Assembly: GCA_947074205.1 (NCBI GenBank)
Contig: CAMTOQ010000005.1
Coordinates: 44,672-108,671 of the forward strand
Origin: an uncultured Bacteroides sp.
GTDB lineage: Bacteria; Bacteroidota; Bacteroidia; Bacteroidales; Bacteroidaceae
DNA: 64,000 bases
Direction: 5' to 3'
Of this stretch, positions 57,801-64,000 are shown piece by piece (the first letter of the stretch is position 1; every line of letters begins with the position of its first letter). The position numbers and the translations under genes were made by a program. The notes under the pieces are model-generated. The model did no database searches. It was not told the DNA's origin and saw only the letters and a program-made list of their open reading frames with translations.

Positions 57801-58057
57801 GACGCTACACTTAGCAAAAAATTCCCATCTAAATCGGTGATAGTTCCATCAGCTGCATTATCTTTGACGGAGACATTTGCGCCAATAATAGGGTCACCAT
57901 TTATATCTGTAACAACACCTCTAATCTGAATTCTATTTTGCTGCACTGTTTCTACATTAAGAGTGCCTTCAGCAAAAAGAGATGTCGGCTGAAACAGAGA
58001 AGAGGAGAAAAGAAGCCCTACATATAATAAAGTTTTGTTTGAAAAATGAGTATTCAT
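54899..58057 (-). CDS. SusC/RagA family TonB-dependent outer-membrane transporter (pair 1)
   Basis: I choose the ATG at 58057, which gives a normal signal peptide ending SLFAEG; the longer frame opens at 58096 and would add 13 residues before it. The product (about 1052 residues) has a carboxypeptidase-regulatory-like domain (IQIRGVVTDINGDPIIGANVSV), the TonB box region LDEVVVVGYGVMRK, a plug with IRIRGIGTIN and LKDASATAIYGSRGANGVILV, and a barrel ending in FGLNITF. It heads the first and largest block of the locus and is divergent from its likely regulator. A -7 promoter motif lies at 58200-58207. Confidence 0.95.
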   Translation of the reverse strand: MNTHFSNKTLLYVGLLFSSSLFQPTSLFAEGTLNVETVQQNRIQIRGVVTDINGDPIIGANVSVKDNAADGTITDLDGNFLLSVASNSKLVISYIGFKTQEVAVVAGKTNYTIKLQEDSKALDEVVVVGYGVMRKSDLTGSVGKVDVAELKKTSTLDAAQAMQGRLAGVNVISNSGNPGSGATIRIRGIGTINNSDPLYVVDGFPVGDISHLSPTDIESMEVLKDASATAIYGSRGANGVILVKTKSGTSGSKMEINANAYLGISQMAKTLKLADATQFANAWREVQSASDDAEFASAHPLVQYVLDSEKGGNYLKGTDWQDEITRLAFSQRYNVSVQGSGDNYNYSHGVTYSDEQGVVKGSEMQKFMFHSNNTYKLFKNVQLGLNMNYVWYKRPGNQDSDFYAGAIPGALRTDPISAAWDSYTGFYGENYYSPSQKNPALAIWQDKYKSTRDHRFIGNFYLQIDDLFVKGLSFRAQYGRVYTFNDYKEFSPLYYITAVQKNDEQTLYQKRYNGDTWVNTDYFSYNGSFGKLNVNATLGIELQSYQGSDIWAKGYDVPEDADLQYLGAHKDAVKFDLGGGKGQNRLASYFFRSNFSWNNRYLLTATVRYDGTSRFMEKNRWGWFPSFSGGWNIANENFMESVKETLSQLKLRAGWGKVGNQGSAGDFDYVSSVVGGYTYAFNGLPVAGSVQQKLANEELTWESAEQYNVGIDYGFFDNKLNGSIDYFVRKTKDMILSRPIPTYAGKQRPSVNAGTMKNEGVELTINYRDVIGQLNYNVGFNITWLKNRVTSLAGGDPIRSGGVGRMGSTTKTEEGKEIAYFYGYKTGGIFKSQADLDAYVTADGAPIVGQGGVRPELGDVMYIDRNGDGAITEDDMTYLGSASPDFTGGFNLSLGYKNFDFTLFMNYSIGNEIVNSMYQSLYSSRMFETNISRDMALNHWSATNPEGNLPRLTKSDPNKNDETFSDRLVENGSYLRIKQIQLGYTLPRRWTMKAGIKDLRVYAAIDNLHTFTKYSGLDPEVFGLYGNPLYYGVDMVNYPQPRTYSFGLNITF

Positions 58058-58199
58058 TATTATTACATTTTTTAGTAATGGAATTAAGGTATTCATTCGT
58101 TTTCTGTTTTAATTGTAATGTTTCTCATGTCGAATTCATAGTTTCTCATTTTAAGGATTATACATTATTCATCAATTCGCTTTGCACATTTTGATGTAA

Positions 58200-58207
58200 C
58201 AAAATTA
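58200..58207 (-). promoter_or_regulatory. Candidate -7 box for the first susC
   Basis: The minus strand reads TAATTTTG, a full TAnnTTTG match, about 143 bases before the ATG at 58057. No TTTG is seen at -33, which would fit a promoter that depends on an activator. The leader would be unusually long, about 135 bases. Confidence 0.45.
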
Positions 58208-58262
58208 TTTAATGTACAATAAGTTATGGGGGGCATTCTCTTAGAAAGGTAGTCAGATTGTA

Positions 58263-58295
58263 ATATGTTACATATAGCAATTAAATGACACATAT
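58263..58295. promoter_or_regulatory. Candidate operator of the hybrid regulator
   Basis: ATATGT-T-ACATAT (58263-58275) is a perfect interrupted palindrome, and ACATAT recurs exactly 20 bases further on (58270 and 58290), about two helical turns, as AraC-type regulators prefer. The stretch TACATATAGC (58269-58278) is repeated upstream of the second susC at 35534. It lies 56-95 bases upstream of the predicted -7 box of the first susC. Confidence 0.5.
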
Positions 58296-58374
58296 TTTTA
58301 AACCCTAATTTGATTAGCAGAGAGCTAAAAAGGGCGCAAAATGTTAATATACGACATAGGTGAAGATATTATAA

Positions 58375-58382
58375 TACATTTG
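58375..58382 (+). promoter_or_regulatory. Candidate -7 box for the hybrid regulator gene
   Basis: TACATTTG matches TAnnTTTG and lies 58 bases before the ATG at 58441. No -33 TTTG is seen. The rest of the 383-base divergent region holds the operator candidate and no credible reading frame. Confidence 0.45.
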
Positions 58383-58440
58383 AGACGCCGTATTTTAATC
58401 TATATTAGTACTTTTAGCCAGCAATACTAAATAGCCAAAT

Positions 58441-61400
58441 ATGAAAAGACACTACTTATTACTCCTCTTGTTTTTATTTGCAACCTTCTTCACCATTTCG
58501 GCAAAAGATAACTACAGCTTTAGGGCATTAGATGTTAAGTCGCAGTTGTCCGACAATTATATTCAAGCTATACAAAAAGACCATTACGGTTTTATGTGGT
58601 TTGCTACCACCAATGGTTTGAATCGTTACGATGGATATCACTTCAAACGATACAACACGGCCCCTAGTGGTGACTATGAAAACAACATCACTTGGGTAGC
58701 AGAAGATTACTCCGGAACACTTTGGATTAAATCTCCTTCGAAGTACTGGATCTACGACAGAAGCAAGGATTGCCTTGATGATGATGTAAACAGCTTACTA
58801 AAGAGTTATGGCATTGAAGAAGAAACATACACCCTCTTTATAGATGAGGATAAGAACCTTTGGTGCTTAGGACAAAACTATATCTACCACTATAGATTCG
58901 AGAGAAATAGATTGTCTAAATTCGAGATTCCCAATGATAGTAGCGAGATTATATCTATAGTGTGCAGAGAGAACAACGCTTTTTTACTCCTCTCAGATGG
59001 CACTATTGGCCGGTTCAATTGGTCTCTGAACTCAATACAAAAGGAGACATCGACTGACTTTACTGCTGGTTTTCACCCACGCATCTACATCGATTCTTTT
59101 TCAAATATCTGGTTCTATGTGACACATGGATCGAACATAGTTCTCTATTCTACCAAAGAACGTAAATGGATACCCTTCCAAGGACAACGAGAGATAAGTT
59201 CCAACAATAGTAACATAACTACTCTATCGGACAATGGTGATGGTAATATATGGATAGGTACAGACAATAAAGGTTTCTATATATATAATGTTTATGCCGA
59301 TAAGCTATCGCATATCATAAAAGAGGAACAAGATGCTTATACAATACCTAGCAATCATGTTACTTTTATATATAAGGATGATAAAGAAACGGTATGGATA
59401 GGTACTAGCAAAAGAGGGGTAGCCTACACCAACTTAAAGAACACGCTCTTTAAAAATCACTCTTCGCACACAAATGGTGATATGAGTTCTATTGTGACCG
59501 ATGCACAGCAGAATGTGTGGTTTGGTTTCGATGGGGAGGGGCTAGGAAAGTATGATATTAAATCGGGGGAAACGAACTATTACACTACAGAAAATAGTAA
59601 CATTACATCCGATCTGATAGTGAGCTCTTTTCTCGACTCACAAGACCGTTTGTGGTGGGCCACCTTTGGCGGAGGAGCATTCTACTATAAAGACAACCGT
59701 TTTAGCTCACTAGCTAGTATAATGAAGAAGGGGGACTTGAATTTGGATCTTCACTATATAAGAAAAGTAGCTGAGGATGTTGATGGCCGCTTGTGGTTTG
59801 CCACTTATTCTAAAGGGTTGATAGGGATAGATAAGAACTCGGAAATTCAAACCTATACTCTAGACAACTCCATCTTAAACAATAACTATATTGCTGACTT
59901 AAGTTGCAAAAATGGTAGATATCTCTATATTGCCACTGGTTCGGGGGTCTATTGCCTTGATACTGCAACCAATAAACTCGATTTCCTCTCGGATATATTT
60001 AAAGGTGGAGATGAGTATGGAGAAAACTATTCCAACTGTCTTTTCGAAGATACTAGAGGCTTCTTGTGGATTGGAGGTAGATATGGGTTATCGGTATACA
60101 GCTTGGAGCACAAAAGGTCAAAACATCTGACTACCAATGACGGACTATCGAATGATTTTATCCGAAGTATCACCGAAGATAACAACAACAATATTTGGGT
60201 AGCTACCGATCATGGCATCACTCACGTAGCCGTATCTGGGCTTCCCAATGTTGATAATTACCAGTTTAAATGCTATCCTTACTTCGAAGAAGATGGCATA
60301 GCCAATATTGCATTCAATAACTTCTCTATCTTCAACTATAGCAACCAAGCTATTGTTGCAGGCGGTATTGGAGGATATGTGGAAATCAACACCGATAAGG
60401 CTTTTGACCATTCACCAAACAGTACGCTTATATTTACCGACCTATATATAGGCAATCAAGCTATTAAAGTAGATGAAAAAACAGGCAATATTGGGGTGGT
60501 ACTAGAGGAGAATATACAGCTGAAGAAACAAATCGAGCTAGACTATTCTATAACAAGTTTTGCACTCGAAGTGTCTGCCATGGACTATATCAACACACAT
60601 AAAATCAGTTATGAATACCGATTATCAGAAAATGTGGAGTGGACAAAAATTAACGGCAATAGAATCTATCTAAACAAGCTACCTATAGGTAGCCACCAAC
60701 TACAGGTCCGGGTTGAAGATAGCTACTCTACGGCTAATGACTGGAATACACTTATCATAAAGATCAAGCCTCCTTTCTGGCTATCGTGGTATGCCTATGT
60801 GTTGTATGTATTAGTGGCTATAGCATTAGCATTTGGTTTGTTTGTCAGATTTAAACGAAGGAACAACCGTATATTAGAAGAGAAGAAAAAAGAAGTGGAG
60901 CAAACCAAATTGGAAGAGCTTAACGAAGAGAGGGTGAATTTCTTTACCAATATTAGCCATGACTTGCGCACTCCCCTCTCGCTGATTGTAACTCCTACCG
61001 AAAAATTGCTAGCCAACTCACGAAACAATCATATACGCGAAACACTAGAGTTGATTCATCGCAATGCCTTGTTCTTGCAAAATGAGGTGGATCAGCTGAT
61101 TGATTTGAAAAACATCAGCAATAAGGTCTCTAATCTCTATTGCGAATATGGGGATCTTTGTGAATTCATTGGGAATGTATGTAGCGACATGGAGTCGCTC
61201 TTTCAAAAGAATAATATCCACTTCTCTTTTACTGCGCAAGCGCCCACTATTGAGATGATGTTTGATCGGAATAAAATGCGTCGCATCTGCCACAATCTGC
61301 TATCGAATGCACTGAAGTATACGGAGGCTGGTGGCAGTGTTTCTCTCTCCATCCAGCTAATAGAGGTAGGAACAGAGACTACAGCAGTCATTGAGGTGGC

Positions 61401-62412
61401 TGATACTGGTGCGGGCATCTCTGACGAGAACAAATCGAGGATATTCGAACGTTATTATCAGGAGAATAAGCATCACACCACCATCATCGGTAAAGGCATA
61501 GGACTAGATATAGTGAGAGAGTATGTGCAGCTTCATAAAGGAGAAATTACCCTTTATGACAATATGCCTAAAGGAACAGTCTTTAGGCTGCTGTTTCCAG
61601 TGGTGAAGCCCGAAACGACAGCGATAGACACTGCTTTGCTAAACGATAAAATCGATGATAACAAGAAATTCACTATTCTAGTGGTTGAGGACAACAAGGA
61701 CTTTAGAGATTTTGTGACCTCTTGCCTTAGAGAAACCTATAATGTGTTAGAGGCCGAAAATGGTTTCCAAGCTCTACAGGTGTTGGATTCGGAGGGTGAG
61801 ACGGATATTGTGATCAGCGATGTGATGATGCCGGTGATGGATGGCATTGAACTGTGTCGAAAGATAAAAACACATATCAATTACTCGCATATCCCAGTGA
61901 TTTTGCTCACGGCAAGGGTCAACAGCGACACGATGATTAAAGGGCTAAAACGCGGTGCTGACGATTATCTGACGAAGCCTTTTAATATAGATATCTTGCT
62001 ACTGAAGGTTGACAAACTATTGAAATGGACGCAAAACAACTATTCTAAGTTTAGCACCATTGATGTGATGCCTTCCGAAATTACGGTGAGCAATATTGAT
62101 GAAATGCTACTAGAGAGGGCTATCAAGGCGGTAGAGGACAACATGGACAATTCGGAGTTCTCGGTAGAAGAACTAAGCCATATCGTGAAACTGAGCCGTG
62201 GTCACCTCTACAAAAAGCTGCTGTCTATAACTGGCCGCACACCTGTGGAGTTTATTCGTGTGATTCGCGTGAAACGTGGTAGACAGCTGTTAGAACAGAG
62301 TGATTGTAATATCTCGGAAATTGCCTATCAGATTGGCTTCTCGCCCAAACAGTTCTCTAAGTATTTCAAGGATGAATACAACTGTCTTCCATCGGAGTTT
62401 AAAAACAACTAG
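58441..62412 (+). CDS. Hybrid two-component system sensor/regulator (HTCS)
   Basis: This 1323-residue protein joins sensor kinase, receiver and DNA-binding parts. Order: signal peptide (about 1-21); periplasmic propeller with repeated Reg_prop motifs such as GFMWFATTNGLNRYDG, NIWIGTDNKGFY and RLWFATYSKGLIGID (about 30-620); Y_Y_Y domain (about 700-770); membrane segment (about 783-805); HisKA with H840 in ISHDLRTP; HATPase with D988 in VADTGAGI; receiver with D1127 in ISDVMMPVMDG; AraC-type HTH (about 1225-1320). Such regulators bind an oligosaccharide in the periplasm and activate the adjacent locus. It is divergent from the first susC, and likely senses manno-oligosaccharides. Confidence 0.95.
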   Translation: MKRHYLLLLLFLFATFFTISAKDNYSFRALDVKSQLSDNYIQAIQKDHYGFMWFATTNGLNRYDGYHFKRYNTAPSGDYENNITWVAEDYSGTLWIKSPSKYWIYDRSKDCLDDDVNSLLKSYGIEEETYTLFIDEDKNLWCLGQNYIYHYRFERNRLSKFEIPNDSSEIISIVCRENNAFLLLSDGTIGRFNWSLNSIQKETSTDFTAGFHPRIYIDSFSNIWFYVTHGSNIVLYSTKERKWIPFQGQREISSNNSNITTLSDNGDGNIWIGTDNKGFYIYNVYADKLSHIIKEEQDAYTIPSNHVTFIYKDDKETVWIGTSKRGVAYTNLKNTLFKNHSSHTNGDMSSIVTDAQQNVWFGFDGEGLGKYDIKSGETNYYTTENSNITSDLIVSSFLDSQDRLWWATFGGGAFYYKDNRFSSLASIMKKGDLNLDLHYIRKVAEDVDGRLWFATYSKGLIGIDKNSEIQTYTLDNSILNNNYIADLSCKNGRYLYIATGSGVYCLDTATNKLDFLSDIFKGGDEYGENYSNCLFEDTRGFLWIGGRYGLSVYSLEHKRSKHLTTNDGLSNDFIRSITEDNNNNIWVATDHGITHVAVSGLPNVDNYQFKCYPYFEEDGIANIAFNNFSIFNYSNQAIVAGGIGGYVEINTDKAFDHSPNSTLIFTDLYIGNQAIKVDEKTGNIGVVLEENIQLKKQIELDYSITSFALEVSAMDYINTHKISYEYRLSENVEWTKINGNRIYLNKLPIGSHQLQVRVEDSYSTANDWNTLIIKIKPPFWLSWYAYVLYVLVAIALAFGLFVRFKRRNNRILEEKKKEVEQTKLEELNEERVNFFTNISHDLRTPLSLIVTPTEKLLANSRNNHIRETLELIHRNALFLQNEVDQLIDLKNISNKVSNLYCEYGDLCEFIGNVCSDMESLFQKNNIHFSFTAQAPTIEMMFDRNKMRRICHNLLSNALKYTEAGGSVSLSIQLIEVGTETTAVIEVADTGAGISDENKSRIFERYYQENKHHTTIIGKGIGLDIVREYVQLHKGEITLYDNMPKGTVFRLLFPVVKPETTAIDTALLNDKIDDNKKFTILVVEDNKDFRDFVTSCLRETYNVLEAENGFQALQVLDSEGETDIVISDVMMPVMDGIELCRKIKTHINYSHIPVILLTARVNSDTMIKGLKRGADDYLTKPFNIDILLLKVDKLLKWTQNNYSKFSTIDVMPSEITVSNIDEMLLERAIKAVEDNMDNSEFSVEELSHIVKLSRGHLYKKLLSITGRTPVEFIRVIRVKRGRQLLEQSDCNISEIAYQIGFSPKQFSKYFKDEYNCLPSEFKNN

Positions 62413-62437
62413 ATAGATTATGTATATATCGATACAT

Positions 62438-62467
62438 AGAAGCTCGGGCTGTATGGCTCGAGCTTCT
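62438..62467 (+). promoter_or_regulatory. Hairpin with the preferred start codon in its loop
   Basis: AGAAGCTCG (62438-62446) pairs perfectly with CGAGCTTCT (62459-62467). The ATG at 62453, the start that best fits the receiver domain, lies in the 12-base loop. It could hide the start of the response regulator or act as a weak terminator after the HTCS gene; no T-run follows. Confidence 0.5.
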
Positions 62468-63238
62468 GTGTTGATTATAGACGACGATTTCGAGATAAGG
62501 AAATGCCTCAAAGACGAACTATCGCCCTACTACACCGTTGTCGAAGCTACCAATGGCAAAGATGGGCTAGAAAAAGCTTCCCACGAACATCCTAGCTTCA
62601 TCATATGCGATATCATGATGCCCGATATAGACGGAGTATCTGTTTGCCGCTCGATAAAGAATAGCCAGCTGACTCAACACATCCCTATCATCTTGTTGAC
62701 GGCAAAAGCATCTATCGAAGAGCAAATTGATGGATTGAAAAGGAGCAAGGCGGAGCAATACATCTCCAAGCCTTTCCATATAGAGTACCTGAAGGTTTGC
62801 ATCAACAATCTGCTACCTTGTTCTGCGGATTCAAATATGAATAATGACGATGTAAAAGTTCTAGAGAAGGATAACTCTATTAAGTCTTCCGACGAAAGGT
62901 TTATCTCGAATTACAATCGCATGATAGAAGACCACTATTCTGATGCAAAGTTCAATGTCAATGCGATGTGCGAATCGCTCTTTATTAGTAGAGTTCATCT
63001 ACACAGAAAGATCAGAACAATCTACAATACCACTCCTAGTGAGATGATCTCAGAATATAGACTTAAAGAGGCCGAGAGGCTGCTGCTCACTACTTCGCTA
63101 TCTATATCAGAAGTGGCGTTTAGGGTAGGTTTTAATAGTTCCACTAACTTCTCAAAGACATTCAAGAAGAAGTTCGGTCTATCGCCTACCAGCTATTCTG
63201 CGATCAAGAAAAGTGATAGTGTTCTCAAAAAAGACTAA
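62453..63238 (+). CDS. Stand-alone response regulator: receiver plus AraC-type HTH
   Basis: The product (261 residues from the ATG at 62453) starts directly with a receiver domain (ASVLIIDDDFEIRKCL) whose phospho-acceptor Asp is residue 53 in CDIMMPDIDG. It ends in an AraC-type HTH (about 165-255, with ISEVAFRVGFNSSTNFSKTFKKKFGLSPTSY). An ATG at 62420 would add 11 residues that match no receiver start. The architecture equals the C-terminal part of the HTCS encoded just upstream, and the two HTH regions are alike but clearly different. No kinase gene of its own is nearby, so the HTCS kinase may phosphorylate it. It probably shares the HTCS transcript. Confidence 0.9.
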   Translation: MARASVLIIDDDFEIRKCLKDELSPYYTVVEATNGKDGLEKASHEHPSFIICDIMMPDIDGVSVCRSIKNSQLTQHIPIILLTAKASIEEQIDGLKRSKAEQYISKPFHIEYLKVCINNLLPCSADSNMNNDDVKVLEKDNSIKSSDERFISNYNRMIEDHYSDAKFNVNAMCESLFISRVHLHRKIRTIYNTTPSEMISEYRLKEAERLLLTTSLSISEVAFRVGFNSSTNFSKTFKKKFGLSPTSYSAIKKSDSVLKKD

Positions 63239-63430
63239 ATCATACTAGAGTACATCACCTCAAAGGGGCAATAAGTCTAGGTAATAAGATTATATTTCAC
63301 CCTGATAACCCTACTATGACCCGAATCAGATATTTCTAATAGCCACAAGTCGTTCAGTTTCACATCAACCGCTATGCGAAAACTAATATATGCCCTATTT
63401 AAAACTTCATGCAGATATTTCATCCATCCT
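63239..63430. other. Gene-free stretch after the response regulator
   Basis: No reading frame of note, no strong hairpin and no T-run terminator are seen in these 192 bases. How the regulator transcript ends is not evident here. Confidence 0.55.
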
Positions 63431-63459
63431 TCTCCCCTCTAAACCCTTATATATGAAGA

Positions 63460-63632
63460 AATAAACAATACAATAGACACAAGAACAGACCTCATAACCC
63501 GAAGAGGATTATAGTCTGCTCCTAAAGTGAGAATCCTTTCTTTGACCACAAATCAGAGAAAGGATTTTCTTATATCTATCAATCCAAAAACAACAATACA
63601 CAGGACCTATTGAGGTCCTTTTTTTATTTTTT
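63460..63632 (+). ncRNA. Possible small RNA or structured leader
   Basis: The segment has no reading frame of useful length but contains a bulged stem CAGAC-CTC/GAG-GTCTG (63486-63518), a ten-base stem AATCCTTTCT/AGAAAGGATT (63532-63566) and then a strong intrinsic terminator. Hairpins followed by a terminator, with a repeated block just upstream that could hold the promoter, fit a short non-coding transcript. I do not recognise it as tmRNA, 6S RNA or another known family. Confidence 0.35.
63602..63632 (+). terminator. Strong intrinsic terminator
   Basis: AGGACCT (63602-63608) pairs perfectly with AGGTCCT (63613-63619) around a four-base loop, followed by a long T-rich tract. No protein-coding gene ends just before it, so it probably ends a short untranslated transcript. 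Confidence 0.85.
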
Positions 63633-63696
63633 CTCCTGACCTCCCAAACCCTTATATGTGAAGAGAAATTAACTAATTAACAATAGGAGAAACAAT

Positions 63697-63777
63697 ATGA
63701 AGAAAGAGAAAACAAAGAAAAAGAAACTAATCAGTCACACGGCGAGTAACATCAGCCGTAGACACAAATTCCCGTAA
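63697..63777 (+). CDS. Tiny lysine-rich ORF (26 residues), uncertain
   Basis: The predicted peptide begins MKKEKTKKKK and ends RRHKFP; about half of it is Lys or Arg. AGGAG lies about nine bases before the ATG, a good ribosome site in a genome where few genes show one. It begins just after the second repeat block. Two more small frames follow on the same strand. I recognise no family; it may be a small basic protein, a leader peptide or chance. Confidence 0.35.
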   Translation: MKKEKTKKKKLISHTASNISRRHKFP

Positions 63778-63794
63778 CCATCAACTACAACAAG

Positions 63795-63896
63795 ATGGAA
63801 GGAATATTAATCATTGCTCTCGAAATGGCTATAGTCATATTTAAGAGCACAAAGAAACTAAGAAGCAATCTCAAGAAGAAAGCTTCAAAAGAGTAA
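63795..63896 (+). CDS. Tiny ORF with hydrophobic N-terminus and basic tail (33 residues), uncertain
   Basis: The peptide has a hydrophobic run ILIIALEMAIVIF (residues 4-16) followed by a tail rich in Lys and Arg (KKLRSNLKKKASK), the shape of a small single-pass membrane peptide. It lies 17 bases after the previous tiny frame. No family is recognised and no clear ribosome site is seen. Confidence 0.35.
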   Translation: MEGILIIALEMAIVIFKSTKKLRSNLKKKASKE

Positions 63897-63918
63897 ATAA
63901 CTAGAAACAAAACAAGTT

Positions 63919-64000
63919 ATGGAAAATAACACTCAAACCGTCCTAACATTACCAAGCGTAATAGCGAGACAACAAACAAGAACAAACGAATGGAGAGATG
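63919..64000 (+). CDS. Start of an ORF cut by the right edge, uncertain
   Basis: The frame opens with MENNTQTVLTLPSVIARQQ and stays open for 27 codons to the end of the window. It lies 22 bases after the previous small frame. The start resembles no family that I can name; the three frames together may be the beginning of an unseen operon or mobile element. Confidence 0.4.
   Translation, partial: MENNTQTVLTLPSVIARQQTRTNEWRD

Larger units (their letters stand above)
63431..63664 (+). repeat. Direct repeat pair flanking a structured segment
   Basis: The blocks at 63431-63459 and 63632-63664 share TCTCC, then CTC, then AAACCCTTATAT-TGAAGA, followed by an A- and T-rich ACAATA-type segment. They lie about 205 bases apart and enclose three hairpins. 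Each block could be a promoter or leader copy; I cannot assign it to a known element. Confidence 0.6.

Overview
The window reads as chromosomal DNA from a member of the Bacteroidota, most likely order Bacteroidales. The signs are three SusC/SusD pairs, a hybrid two-component regulator, a bacterial V-type ATPase operon beside F-type ATPase genes, and upstream regions that often carry the Bacteroides -7 promoter motif TAnnTTTG. I saw no rRNA, tRNA, CRISPR array or insertion sequence.

Layout. Positions 1-960 (minus) hold the 5' part of a biotin-dependent carboxyltransferase gene. A V-type ATPase operon E-DUF2764-A-B-D-I-K occupies 8752 down to 1245 (minus). A large M16 metallopeptidase, a TRIC-like channel, a UDP-GlcNAc 2-epimerase and a DUF1232 protein fill 9198-14404. 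A GH3 beta-glucosidase lipoprotein follows (14699-17038, minus), then an F-ATPase fragment, atpA-atpG plus an HdeD-like membrane protein (20348 down to 17239), and a nitroreductase lipoprotein (20684-21331).

From 58057 down to 21372 (minus) lies a polysaccharide utilisation locus of about 37 kb, whose enzyme set points to beta-1,4-mannan or glucomannan. Block one is SusC-SusD-SusE-like, a terminator-like hairpin, a solo carbohydrate-binding protein, a GH2, a GlcG/HbpS-like protein, a GH5 mannanase, an aldo/keto reductase, a second GH2, a bimodular GH5-GH26, a GH130 phosphorylase, a GPH-type sugar symporter and an AGE epimerase. A 264-base gap with palindromes precedes block two: SusC-SusD-SusC-SusD, a SusE-like protein with three tandem domains, and two GH26 mannanases. 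Divergent from the locus are a hybrid sensor/regulator (58441-62412) and a separate receiver-AraC protein (62453-63238).

How the genes likely work together: surface SusD and SusE-like lipoproteins bind mannan, surface GH26 cuts it, and SusC channels import the fragments. Periplasmic GH26/GH5/GH2 enzymes shorten these to mannobiose and mannose, and the symporter carries mannobiose inward. The AGE enzyme then converts mannobiose to mannosyl-glucose, which GH130 phosphorolyses to mannose-1-phosphate and glucose. No alpha-galactosidase or acetyl esterase is present, so the likely substrate is little-branched or pre-trimmed.

The right end (63239-64000) has no large gene. It holds a duplicated sequence block, several hairpins including a strong terminator, and three tiny tandem ORFs that run to the window edge. 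I do not recognise this part.
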